Assembly (NCBI RefSeq): GCF_048544455.1
Contig: NC_133532.1
Coordinates: forward strand, 90,351,156 to 90,415,155
Source of the DNA: Silene latifolia
Taxonomy: Eukaryota > Streptophyta > Magnoliopsida > Caryophyllales > Caryophyllaceae
Direction of reading: 5' to 3'
DNA: 64,000 nucleotides
Below the pieces are notes generated by a model. The model was not told the origin of the DNA. It saw only the letters and a list, made by a program, of their open reading frames with translations, and did no database searches. Position 1 is the stretch's first letter, and every line of letters begins with the position of its first letter. Below, in pieces: positions 42,666 through 54,500 of the stretch. A program made the translations under genes and the position numbers.

Positions 42666-42959
42666 GAGGAATAAGAGAGGGGTGTAAATTTTTTTGGGTT
42701 TATAAATTTTAGAGAGAGGAGAGGAGGTATGAAATTGTGAGAGATTAAGAGAGAAGTGGTTGAAAAAAACTATATATATTAAATTAGAGATTGATTAAGT
42801 AGGTTAGTAATTGATTAGGTTGAGTAGAGAGATAGAGTGTTAATTAGGTTAATAATCACCATTTTTTGCTTCCAATCTCAACCCTCCATCTTCCTCATCC
42901 AATGGCTCTAAAGGGAACTTATGGACTCACATGTAAGACATGGACTTTCTTGAACCTAA

Positions 42960-42963
<4 letters not shown>

Positions 42964-43027
<64 letters not shown>
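42964..43027. repeat. (TA)n between E2 and E3
   Basis: About 32 uninterrupted TA units, the longest of the boundary microsatellites. Confidence 0.95.
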
Positions 43028-43031
<4 letters not shown>

Positions 43032-43519
43032 TAAAGTTCTTCTAAGTCCCTTTTTTTTTTGAGTCCATAAGTTCCTCCCACAACCCTTGGATCATGCATG
43101 GTGGAAGGTTGAGATTGATAGCAAAAAAACACACTTAACACTAATGAATTCACTTCTCTCTCTAGTTTTAATAATACATTCACTAATTCATTATCATACA
43201 CAATTAACACCATATTTTGTCTTATACTTCAAAGTTTATGAAAATTTTGTTAACATTTTTCCTGTTTCGGTTTTTTTCGTTTTTTTTTTCTTTTTTCGAG
43301 ACAAGTTTTATTGTTTTGTTTTTTTCGTTTTTTTTTTTTTCCGAGACAAGTTTTCGACATTTTAGGATTTTACGAGTGTAATTCTAACAGCAAAAAGTGT
43401 AATTTTAAGGAATATTTTCGAGAATTTAGCGTTTTACAAGTTTAACTTCAATCTTTTCCGAGTGATTTTAACGAATAATATTTTGAATTTTTGTCATTTT
43501 ATCACAAGTTATTGTAATT

Positions 43520-44400
43520 TAGCATTTTACGAGTGTTATTTTAATGACAAAAAGTGTTATTTTAGTCCAGATAAGTGTAATTTCAGTCCAATGAGATTGT
43601 TATTTTTAGTCAAGGAGAATGTAATTTTAGTCCAAAAAAGTGTAATTTTAGTCCAGAAAAGTATAATTTCAGTCCACAGTCCATAGTCCATTGAGAGTGT
43701 AACATTAGTCCAATGAGAATATGAGAATATGACCAAATCCATTAAGAGTGTAACATTAGTCCAATAGAGGTAAATGTAATTCTAACAGAAAAAAGTGTAA
43801 TTCTAACAACAAAAAGTGTAATTCTAACAACAAAAAGTGTAATTTTAACAGAAAAAAAGTGTAATTTTAATGAAGAAAAGTGTAATTCTAACAGAAAAAA
43901 ATGTAATTTTAACAACAAAAAGTGTAATTCTAACAACAAAAAGTGTAATTTTAACAGAAAAAAGTGTAATTTTAATGAAGAAAAGTGTAATTCTAACAGA
44001 AAAAAGTGTAATTCTAACAACAAAAAGTGTAATCTTAACAGAAAAAAGTGTAATTTTAATAAAGAAAAGTGTAATTCTAACAAAAAAAGTGTAATTCTAA
44101 CATAAAAAAGTGTATTTCTAACAACAAAAAGTGTAATATTAGCCTAAAAAAGTGTTATTCTAGCAGAAAAAAGTGTAATTCTAACAACAAAAAGTGTAAT
44201 TTTAAATGGAGAAAATTGTAATTTTAACAGAAAATTGTAATTTTAACACCAATATACTCAGATTTTAGTATTTATCTTCATTTGTTGAAGATATACCAAA
44301 GAAATGATACAAAAAGTGTAATTTTAGCCAAAAAAGTGTTATTCTAGCAGGAAAAAGTATAATTTTAACAGAAAAAAATGTAATTTTAATGAAGAACATA
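43520..44400. repeat. Minisatellite of ~20-21 bp in E3
   Basis: Same unit as in E2 (AAAAAGTGTAATTTTAACAG and variants) in a different number and order of copies. Confidence 0.93.
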
Positions 44401-44899
44401 AAAATCAACAAATAAAGAGAATATCACAAAATAACAAATTTATACCAAGAGATCTAGGTTTAAATATACAAAAAAAACGAAAAAAAATTGAGATGTAAGA
44501 ATAACTAAAAAAAACTAAAGTAGATCCGGAAAAAAAATGGACAAAGAAAAAACACAAAAATAAAGCAAGAGAAATATGGAAAAAAAAAACGGAAAAACCA
44601 CATTCACAAAGTGAGATTGAAGAAAGAAGAAAAAAAGAAAAAAAGAAGATCTAAAATAAATACTTGTGACTAAAATAATATAAGATCTAAATAACTCAAT
44701 CACAAAAGTCAAAAACACACAAACATGACACATGAAACATCCCCTATTTTTAATTAAACTTGGGATCTCTCAAAAAAGAAAAAAAAAAAACGACGCAGAT
44801 CTGGGAAGAGAAAAGTGAGGGAATCTCCCTGTTTCCTTAGTTTAACTTAAAAAAAAAAAAAAAAAAAAAAAATTGATAAAAGAAAACAAATCGGGAAGA

Positions 44900-45180
44900 G
44901 CAAAATGAGGGAGTGGGTAGGTGGTGCGTGTCTGGGTCGACGGTGGTGAGGCTGTGATTGTGATGGTCGGTGGTGGGATTGTAGTGGGTGGTGCGTGTCA
45001 GGGGAGGAGAGGAGGTGGTGCGTTGGTGGTGATTCCGGGAGTGGTGGTGGTAGGGGTGAGGAACGGTGGCAGTGGTGGGGTTAGGTGGTGCGGAAGAGAA
45101 GGGTAGGTGGCAGCGGAGGGGGTAGGTGGTGCATGTGGAAGTGGTGGTCGGTGGTGGGTGGGACGGTGGTGGGGGTGGTT
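44900..45180 (+). repeat. GGTGG-rich block in E3
   Basis: Plus strand rich in GGTGG, GTGGTGG and GGGGTGAGG words. It sits ~330 bp from the right end, as in E2. The apparent Gly/Val-rich open frame (44921-45106) reflects composition. Confidence 0.85.
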
Positions 45181-45508
45181 TATTTAAGGGTTTAATTTGT
45201 TTGTTTTTTTGAAAGTGGGGATGAGTGGTTTTTGTTTTTTTAGGATTTTGATTTATTTGGGATTTTAGAGAGGGGGAGAGGATGATATTATGAAGGATGA
45301 GTGAGAAGTGTGTTTGAGAAAAAATGTTATATAGTGGATTAATAATTAATTAATGTGAATTAGTAAAGTAGAGAGGGGGAGTGTTTAATTAGGCATTAAT
45401 CCTCCTTTTTTTGCTTCCAATCTCAACCCTCCATCTTCCTCATCCAATGGCTCTAAAGGGAACTTATGGACTCAAATGTAAGACATGGACTTAGATGATC
45501 TTATTACT

Positions 45509-45542
45509 ATATATATATATATATATTTCTATATATATATAT
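45509..45542. repeat. (TA)n between E3 and E4
   Basis: Two (TA)n runs with a TTTC interruption, abutting the left end of E4. Confidence 0.95.
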
Positions 45543-45879
45543 AGGGTCGGGGTCACGTGCGAACTAAAGTACGGTGCGAACCGTACGAACTAAGCTACCA
45601 TCCTTGTATTGAAAACATCAATCGTCCAAATTAGATCATCAACTCCCGACATAACAAACCCAACCTACCCCATCTCTATTCCACCACCATCAACGTCCAC
45701 CACCAAGGGTCGGACTCGCCTATGCCGCAGAATCCAGTTTGTTGGTGCACCTGACCCGACTCACCCCTCCGGCGAACCCGACTAAGCTTAAAAACGACGC
45801 ACCACCCTCTCATTTTCATTATTTCTGGATAATTCTACAAGTTTTAAAAATACTGATGGTTATATTAGTGCCATTGACG

Positions 45880-46229
45880 ACCACTAACGGAGGCTGAGTT
45901 GTTTCCTTCCACAAGTTTAACAAACGACGTTTCTGAGGCGAACCGAGAGATTCATAAACTCTGCGATGAGATCGCCGAGTTAGAGAGAGAGAGCCGAGGT
46001 TGAAGTTAAAGTCAAGGGCATGAAGGTCAAAATGCAGGAATTTATCACAAAATCCGAAGGATCCAGTCAATTGATTGATGCGGAAGCGGCAGCGACATCG
46101 GCAGAAGATGTGATTGATGAAACATGGAAGGTATTAAAGGAGAAGTTGCCTCTGATTGGAGCTGTGTCAATTGACGTTATCACTTTGGCTGGAGGTTTTA
46201 TGCCCTTTGTTAGGCATATCATGAATTAA
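45880..46229 (+). pseudogene. Coiled-coil coding remnant in E4
   Basis: Frames read NDVSEANREIHKLCDEIAELERE, then, one frame over, EVEVKVKGMKVKMQEFITKS...DAEAAATSAEDVIDETWKVLKEKLPLIGAV..GGFMPFVRHIMN and a stop. The frame changes at about 45995. The first part is a likely coiled coil and the end is hydrophobic. The parent gene is not recognised. Downstream at about 46520-46570 a short exon-like piece (ACAG/...SALARDLLHFEATSQ/GT) has intact splice borders but is also unassigned. Confidence 0.5.
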
Positions 46230-46289
46230 TCGGGTGTATTGATCGTGGTGGTGGCCAGGTGGGTGGTCGTTGTTGATCTTTAGATCGTG

Positions 46290-46418
46290 GATACAAAAAA
46301 TACCAGCCCGGATACACATGGTTTTACTAGTGGATACACAAATCGATTTGTGTATCTATTAGTAATACCATGTGTATGCGATAATAATACCATGTGTATT
46401 TGTTGTATCTGGTATTTT
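46290..46418. repeat. Palindromic (MITE-like) unit
   Basis: The centre GATACACAAATC/GATTTGTGTATC (46333-46356) is a perfect 24-bp palindrome. Outer arms pair further (ATACACATGGT with ACCATGTGTAT, AAAATACCAG with CTGGTATTTT), and ACCATGTGTAT occurs twice on the right. Non-coding. Confidence 0.7.
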
Positions 46419-46586
46419 AAGGCGACTTCTATAGTTTATTTCTAGCCCTGTAAATCAAGGTAAGACGTACTCTGGTGAAAGGATTACGATGAAGATAAAA
46501 TAAGGTACTTTGGTTACAGGCAGTGCCCTCGCTCGCGATCTCCTTCACTTTGAGGCCACTTCCCAGGTTTTATTCTTTTTTTGTTC

Positions 46587-46618
46587 ACTAGTTGTTGCGC
46601 CGCGCCCTACCGGCGCGG
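46587..46618 (-). other. Helitron 3' terminus hairpin and CTAG
   Basis: A perfect 7-bp GC stem with 5-nt loop lies 8 nt before CTAG, which is followed by T. Helitrons insert between A and T and end in CTRR preceded by such a hairpin. Confidence 0.7.
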
Positions 46619-49600
46619 AGCTCCAAATCAGTTTAATCATTTATAAAAAAGACGAACTAAAATTCTGTTGATGACTTTGTCAATTTGGTCTAAACCATTT
46701 ATCAGACATATCGGGAACCTTACTCCACTATTTTGGGTGGTCAAATTCATATATGATGACTTAGGGATTGGAACGTACAATTTTACAGCTGGGTCACGAA
46801 TTTGGACAGTGTGCAGCACTGTTAAGTCATAATAGAGGCACGATGATGCATGCTATATAGGATTAAGATGGAACAAAGCAAGGAATGTTTAAGGAAAAAA
46901 ATTAGGGTTTGTCTAGTAGTCATATGTTACTATCCGCTACACCCAGAAATTAACTGCTAGTTTTATTTCCAATACAACTTTCCGTACAACTGTTTTTGGG
47001 CTATTTAACCTAAAACCTTTCCTTCGTATGCTTGAAAGTGTGCACCCGTTACAAAACTGTACCAGAAGTTGACAAGATAAGCATGAACTATTTTGTGTTT
47101 AGATTAGAGACTTATGTTTGAGCACCCACTTGTTCTTTAAATGTGCTAGTCTATCTTCTTTAATATATGCCCCATTTGTTTTTCAGAAAGCAGCAGCAGT
47201 GGCAACGCCGTGCCGAGACTTTTTTTAACAAAATCAATAAGCACCAACCATTTACATAAATTCTGAAATTGCAGTAGCTATATTGCTCCAAACAGATCAA
47301 TGTAGCAAATGATGAATTGGCATACTCTATTAGACAAGTACCATACACACAATGCATATGAAGCATGTTTCTCTATAGTTACTAACATTTATCTAGAGAT
47401 CCTTTACCCGTCAAAACAATTATGGATTTCGATTTTTTACTGGTAGAAGCAGGTCCTTAAAATGATTATAGGTGTCGCATAAGACCACAAATTCACTCAA
47501 TCCTGACTCTTGCGCCTTAGCCTAAATGAGTAATGAGAACAACCCTGCCATCAATACAGGTTACCCTAAGCCTTAGTTATCTTTTATGCATCTTCAAAGG
47601 TATTTGGTAAGGCGAAGGTTTTACATTTAATACTGATAGTGAGCCATAAGTATATGTCCCTTCCTATGAGAATTTACATATGTTGACTTAGAAGGTTCGA
47701 GTCTTGTATAGAGAAACAAATCACTAAAGCGGTTAAGACTACTTCTAGAATTACGTGTTCCCTAAGATACATTCCCATTTTTAAAAAGGCTCCTCGGTCT
47801 TCTCTTGTCGATGTGAGCTATAGTCCTTCAACTTCGGGGATGTACACCCACTCTTAAAGTGACTCAGTATTCGAACACCGCCAAAACGCCCGTCTTGCCA
47901 GGTTCTAGTACCGGGCCTGATTCTATAAACCTAAGCATGATTTAAAACAGTGGTCACATACAATACATATGCACCTTGACTTACACGTAAATTTGAGAGA
48001 CAAAAGGAAGGTTTACTTGTCAATTGTCATCCAGGTTGGCCCTAAGTGTCTTCTCCCAACAAGCTTCAGAGCTAGAAGGTCAACAAGAATCAGATCTCCC
48101 TCTGTGACGAGGAAAGCATTCAAATTTAGTGATAAGAAGTATGAGTTTCTCAAATTAACAATCGACCACATTCAAAATCCTTATGCTACCAGTAATAGAA
48201 AATCAGTGCATTAATTCACGTGGGCACTGTGATAGCGGCAAGGTGAATGAGAGGGAGCGGGATACAGAGTAACATTTGATGCGAGTAGCTGAGAACATTT
48301 TTTAGCAGCAAAATATGATCCATAAAGTCACGAGAACCTTTAGTGAATCTAGCTAGTAGCGCCTTTATAACCTTACTTTTGGTTCCCTTTTCAATGATTT
48401 TTACTTGAACAAATAATCCAATCCATATTTTACACTCAAATTGACACATCTGCAAACCTACCAATATATACTACATCCTTACTTGTAGTTCGTGGTGGCG
48501 CCACCTGTGGATGAATAACTACAAGCTCCGTTAAACCCCAAATATTAGCACAAACACCAAGTCATGCCATAAACAAAGGCTTGAAAGCAATGACCAAATC
48601 AGTGGCACAATACAATCAGTTCTAATAACCGCATCAATAAGTGATGTATTAATCCACAACCTAAAGGCCTATGTCCATCGTCAGAAACGTCAATACCTAT
48701 CTAAATTCGGAGCAATTAAGCGTTAAAACGAAAATATAAGCCTTAGAAAATGTTCCAAGATCTATAAGACAAGCAAAGAGTCGGTAAAAGAAGGAAATGC
48801 GGAGGAAACGATTACCTGCAACTCTGCAAGGTTCTTATGGTTGTCGTCCGACCACTTAATAACAAAGGAGTTGCGTGAATAACCACTAATATAGTGATAT
48901 TAGCACAAACACCAAAAATAGACGGTGGTGAGTCAATCAAAGTGAAACCTTGCTAAGAGAAATAAACCTTTTGACAAATGGGTCTGCCTAAAACTCAAAT
49001 ACATGAATTAAGACAATATTGACTATAGAATGGCAGAATAAATCTGATGCACAATATTTGAAAGACGGTAGATATGCACTGGTTGCATAATCTGGGGTGC
49101 GCAGCTTATCTTCGACGCTTTGCTGGTCAATAAGTGTTTGCTTACTGAACTCTTCACCCCAAACATACCTGCTTTCATGCCACTCAGAATGAGAGGATTA
49201 TGACGACATTCTAAAATGAGAATATTTCTCAAAAGAAAAAGGGAAAAACTTGGATGTTGCCCTATGTTTGGTTTCATTAAAGTTTACAAGGCAAGTTTTA
49301 ATAGATTAAATGAATATCTCTTTAATTTTATAGTCGGACTTCAATAAAATACAGTAGTAGTAAAAAGCAGTATGACTATGACAGGATTACTCCCTTTTAC
49401 ATGAACTACCAATTGGTAAGATATGGTAACTTGGTTTATGGTAACTCACTGATTCTCTTATGGTTTACCTATGATCTCCATGGATGATGTTATAAAAGAT
49501 ACTATATTTATATGGTTATTTGAAGTTAGGACACAATATGAGTGAGTTACTTATGTGAGTATGTGACGTTACTCATTTTGTTTGCATGGGTTACAAGCTT

Positions 49601-50877
49601 ATAATCCCTCTTGAAGCCCTCTAATAACTAATAAAATATGGGGATGAATTAGCAATGGAGACAGAAAGCTTAGACTTTGATGGGTATTTTACGAAGATTA
49701 GTCGCTACTTTGACGGTTAATAGTGACTCCTTGCTCCTCTATCGATCCTCTAACATTCTTTGAAAATTAAATGTGAGAATTTATTATGTGGTGAGATGGT
49801 GCAAAGCTAACACCGAACCGAATTTACACAACAAAACATACCTATATAGTCTTCTTTGACCTGTAAATTATACGAGTAGTTGTTAAAATAAAAATCTATA
49901 GAAAAAAGTCGATAGTCAATAAATCAAATTTTTTTTTTCACTAAAGTTGATTGAGGAGTTTACTATTCTGTTTTTAAAGATAGTATTGCCCTAAGAGAAT
50001 TACCAGTTGATCTTTTTTCCCCTTCATCTACACCTTAACAATGATTTCAAAAGTACCGAGACAATACGAATGCATGAATGGAACATGATTTAATCAGCTT
50101 AAATCAAGTGAAGAAACTAAAACACAAAGCATTAAAGAAAAAAGAGGGGGTAAGATGAATAACCTGAAAGCCAAGAGATCCTGAGCTTAAGGTCACGTCA
50201 GTCTTGAAGGAAAACAAAGGACTGACCTCAAAAAGTGAAGGCTTGTAAACCTGCAGATTTCGAATATTCGTACACCATGAAAGCGTAACAGTGGCACTGT
50301 AAGCAAACATTTTAGAAACTGAAAGTTCAATTAAGCTCTATAATTTAGTCCATGAAAGCATAACAGTACCCCTCAACTGGAACTATGGACTAAATTTGCT
50401 CGAACTAATAAATTACTTGCTTAAACACAACAATTCATAAATCACAAAATTAGGTGACTAACTAAATGCATACAAATCAATCTTTATGAGTCTAAGAGCA
50501 ATTAATCATACACAGGTCATCCTAAAATTAAGATGTACCGTCCTCATCCCTTTGCCCTTTCCCTTCCCCTCATCCTCATCCTCCCCCTACGACAACACCA
50601 CCCTTAAAAACTGGGTTAAAAATAGTTTAATTGTGAATAGCCAGTGCTGCTACGCTAATAAATGCTTTAATCTGGGGAATTTTATAGGAAATTAGGAAAA
50701 GTTCAGAAAAATCTTACTTTAAATCATGTCAAAGTCAATGGGTGTTCCAGCCATCTCCTCCCTCTCCTACCCATTCTGTTTCCCTTTCCCTTCTCCCTCC
50801 TTCCCCAACACTGCTAACCGTTTCTGATTTAGGAACTACGACATCACAAAGACTGCACTTAATAGAATTTTGGTTAC
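46619..50877. other. Helitron interior, no gene recognised
   Basis: Non-repetitive sequence with short open frames on both strands, none of a family I know. Exon-like pieces with splice-like borders are possible on the minus strand, for example about 50172-50300, encoding SATVTLSWCTNIRNLQVYKP and ending at a CAG/GT donor, but the parent genes are unassigned. Confidence 0.35.
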
Positions 50878-51440
50878 TTGCGTCACCACGACAAGCGCTA
50901 TTCACAATTGCCTTTGCACATTTTCCCACCGGCAGTACTGGGGCTATACTAATTTGTACCTGTCAATAGTCAACAAGCAAGCCAAAGCTATGAAAAACTA
51001 TATAAGGTGACAGCGGGAGTACTCGATCACTACGAGAGGAAAAATAAGGAATTACATCTATTATCTCCCGATCGAAACCATTTCGCCTTTCTCGGAGAGA
51101 AATTTTCCCTTGGTCATTTCAGATTCAATCAACCCTGGAGTCACAATTGTAATCCCAATGTCTCCTCCAAGCTCGGTTTGCAATGTCTCAAAGAAGCTGA
51201 TCAGTGCTGCCTTGCTAGTCTATAAGAACCAAGGATCCATTAAGCCAATAGATGATAAGTCAAAGGTAGTTGAATTAATGTTATGAGTCGTAGTAAATTA
51301 AAAAGAGACGCGTGTTTGTATACTGTATAGATTGCTAATCGCGGTACAGGTAACCAAGCCCCAACAGATGTCGTGAATATTATCTTGTTTTTGCTACTTC
51401 TGAGATACGGAATTGCATGGTGTGCAGCGTAAATTGATCC
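50878..51440 (-). pseudogene. HSD1/steroleosin-like dehydrogenase fragment, three exons
   Basis: Minus-strand exons in gene order: 51440-51324 (AIPYLRSSKNKIIFTTSVGAW...), 51219-51080 (TSKAALISFFETLQTELGGD, then IGITIVTPGLIESEMTKGKF) and 50959-50878 (PVGKCAKAIVNSACRGD). They match consecutive exons of plant 11-beta-hydroxysteroid-dehydrogenase-like (steroleosin) short-chain dehydrogenases. The usual catalytic Tyr of YxxxK falls at the junction of the first two exons, where IYT replaces the family's LYNASK reading. Acceptor and donor GT/AG borders are kept. The N-terminal oil-body anchor and cofactor-binding exons and the C-terminus are missing, so this is a captured fragment. Confidence 0.82.
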
Positions 51441-51589
51441 CTAGAAGTTTGTAAACTCTTTCTCACATGCAGTCCAGGAGGCCATCTTGCATCAAGGACC
51501 TTGATTTTAGTGACACTGCAACCAATTTGAAAATATTGATCATATCCAGTAGCTACTTTGAGCACCACAGGTAGCAAATGCATAAATTA

Positions 51590-54500
51590 ATTAGCACAAT
51601 CTCGCATTAAAGTCCAAGTGTACTCGTTGACGAGAAAAGGGAAAACATAGTAATAAGATGATAGCGTAATATGGTCAACTGGATGGCTGTTGAAATGAGA
51701 AGGATATAAGGCTGACTACTAAGTCCATCATTTCAAGCAAAAGGCAACCTCACTCAGCAGAATCAAACGCTGGGCATACCTCGTAAACCATACGGTGTTC
51801 TAAAATCCAATTCAACACTAAGCCTATATATTAACAATAGTAATCGTAATAATAATAACGGTAATAACAACAAAGACAATCGCAATAGTGATATGGTGGC
51901 AACGGCAAAACTAATAATAACCACAATAATAACAACAAAACCCACACAGTGACAGATAAGGTAGCACAACAACCAGACTGCGCATGAAATGATTAATTCA
52001 CAAATCCTTATTTCTAAACTAAAATCTGAAGACGGAAATCACAGTAGACCAAACGTAACAACACGTTATCAACATAACAATTAATTATAACGGGTAAAGA
52101 ACGCAATAAATCTGAAATAATCAAGAAAGAAAAGTAAATTGGTATTAGAAGTAAATACCTAGGTTTTGCTGAGGGAGGTCGACTGTTGTGCGAGAAACCA
52201 AAGACGGATCAGAATAAGCGGTAAAGTGGAATGGCAGGGTAAAGAACGATTGTGGCTGTGAGTTAAAGGAGAAATGGAGGGAGGAGATATTTAAGGAGAA
52301 TCTAACGGTAGGAGGGTGACTTGCTTCCCTACTATTCATTGATAATAGGTTAAGGTATAACATCTTCAAGCTTCATTCAAATTGTCCCATCTGATTCAGA
52401 AGGAATAAAAAAATTCTTTACGACTGAAACATCTTCAAGCTCCATATGACAACAAAGGGGATAAGAAAGAAATCGTACTTAAACTGAAACTAAACGAAAC
52501 TGAAACTAATAAAAATGGAGAAATGAATTACCATGTGAGGAGGGAGATAAGCTGAGAGTAGAAAGTGGTACGTGGGTGGAGGGAATGAGTGATCCAAAGA
52601 AGATGGAAAGCCCAAAAAACAAATAAAAAAAAATAAACACCAGAACTTAAGCATGGCGGAAGTCCATTGTAAGCACAATAATTTGAGAAATTGAATGTTT
52701 AGACTTACGTTGCGGATGAGTGATCTCTTATCGGGAATGAAAGCCAAACCATCTATAATCACACCATCATGTTTTGACCTAGAGGAACCAAGAAACATCC
52801 ACATAAACAATTGTTAAAAATCTAAGATATTAAAAGAGAACAAGTTTGGTTATAAGTAAACCATAAGGTATAATAAACAGATCTTACCTAATATAAGAAC
52901 ACCTTTTCAATGTACACGACTCGTATCACCAAAGGCGCCTCTTGTTGTTGCAATTACCACCTTTATAGTCCATTAACAACAAATTCAATTAGAAGAACAT
53001 AACTATAAACAATAAGAATGATCCAAAGCTACTTTTTTCGCAGATTCGATATCGAGTGAAGGAGCCGCATCTACCTACAACAAAAAACAATAACAAAAAC
53101 AACATAAAAAACGTGAAAAAGATAGAAACTTTATTACTGAGAACCATTCCAATCTGGGTTTCATCTGATTTTGAAACCCAGATTGGAGCTGTGGCATTCA
53201 CTCCACAGCCCGCAAAACTACAACCACAACATCGACAATCTAAAATATATAAAATCAATAAAAGGAAGTCAACAGTTCTGAATGGATCAACTATTAATTG
53301 CAGGGGAAGTGGTAAACCTAAAACCCTAGGGAATCCAGAGTCGACACAAATAACAGGGAGACATTCCAAACAAATGGAAGATTGTCCTGTATATGAACAC
53401 GTCTAAACTTTAAGTCACCAACCCAAAAAACCAGGATCAAAAAAGTAAACGATAAGACGGAGAAACGCAAAAGGAAATACGTAAAACAAAACTAATTAGG
53501 TTAAGAATCAATACTTCTTGTGCTAAGCTCAAGCTCTCACTCCATGACCATCCGCACCCACAACAAAAGAAATCAACATATATAAAAGCAACTAAATTAT
53601 GTTAACAGAAAGAGCTAATTGAAATTGATGCCAAAAATCTTGTTGTAAAAGCAATTGTTGTACATATCTATAACCTGAACTCCAGGCCGACTTTTGTAGC
53701 CCTTAAAAACAAGTTTAACAACTCCCGAAACAACTGCAACAACACCCACCAAAAACTAAGTTATAAGCAGCGGAAAAAAATAACAAGTCTTTACCTATTA
53801 AATAAAAGCAATCTAAAACGAAAAATAAACGTATAACCTCGCAAAGAAACATACAAACAGAGTATTTGTACGGTATAACCCTAACCAAACAAAAAAAATA
53901 AACAATAAGGAGCTGAAAGCTGCAACTTTAGAACAAAAAATAAGTTCAAAACTCGCATTGGCATACACACAAAAAAAACCACTCAAAATGGTGGACATCC
54001 TAAAATTTAACAGGGCACACCACCGAAACACAAAAAAAATAAAGAAAGCCTAAAAGTGAGACACTGAAATCAAACAAACTACTTAAATTCAACAGGGCAC
54101 CAACCTAATATATGAGGAAATAAACCTTGAAAACGAACAAAAAACCTAGAAAACGAAGATAAAAATCAAATTACTAAACAAAAAAAACCATTAAAAAAAA
54201 AAAAAAAAAGAAGAAAAAGACGGTGAAAAGAAAAGGTTAACACTAAAAGGATTTAAGATTAGGATTAAATACCTAGGTAGTGTTAGAGTTGTCAACTCCT
54301 ACTACAATTTCTATTCACAACAACTGCAACTCTAATTTCTAAAGTTCACAACAACTGCAGAAACAGATATAATATGATTGTAAAGATTACAAATAACTTA
54401 TAATTCACTGTTAATAAATCGTTTTAAACACCTCATAATACAATCTGAATAAATCATTTTAAAACCCCATAATACAATGGGAAAAGATCGTTTTTAAAAC

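Larger units (their letters stand above)
39829..42963. mobile_element. E2: TA-bounded TIR element, composite
   Basis: Outer ends AGAAGTAGGTTCAAATGAG (left) and AGTATTAGGTTCAAGAAAG (right, reverse complement) pair with each other. From 40270 to about 40960 and again in the right ~100 bp, E2 is nearly identical to E3. The extra left 430 bp (39829-40260), ending in a C-rich CCACCACC stretch, resemble the end of another member of the same group. An E3-like left end, short of its outer ~20 bp, follows directly at 40262. No transposase is recognised. Non-autonomous and probably chimeric or self-inserted. Confidence 0.65.
43028..45508. mobile_element. E3: TA-bounded element with ~100-bp imperfect terminal inverted repeats
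   Basis: The left 43028-43129 and the reverse complement of 45406-45508 align over about 100 bp: AGTAA.AAG.TC.TCTAAGTCC, TGAGTCCATAAGTTCC, TTGGAT, GGTTGAGATTG and AGCAAAAAA occur in the same order. Inside are an AT-rich arm, a minisatellite (43520-44400), an A-rich stretch and a G-rich block (44900-45180). No transposase or recognised gene piece. The Mutator-like nature is inferred from long TIRs and the TA-rich target. Confidence 0.7.
45543..46586. mobile_element. E4: left part of a further TA-bounded element
   Basis: Starts AGGGTCGGGGTCACGTGCGAAC beside (TA)n. Just inside lies a stem-loop GTACGGT-GCGA-ACCGTAC (45569-45586) among GTGCGAAC repeats. It contains a captured coding remnant (45880-46229) and a palindromic unit (46290-46418). 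No right end is found before the Helitron end at 46587, so it is either truncated or split by the Helitron. Confidence 0.5.

Noticed and set aside
40772-44094. Repetitive open frames on both strands of the E2/E3 minisatellites
   Set aside because: They consist only of translated 20-21-bp units (KSVILTEK-like or LLKLHFFL-like) and appear on both strands at once, as expected from low complexity.
44921-45106. Gly/Val-rich frame in E3
   Set aside because: It follows directly from GGTGG composition and has no conserved features.
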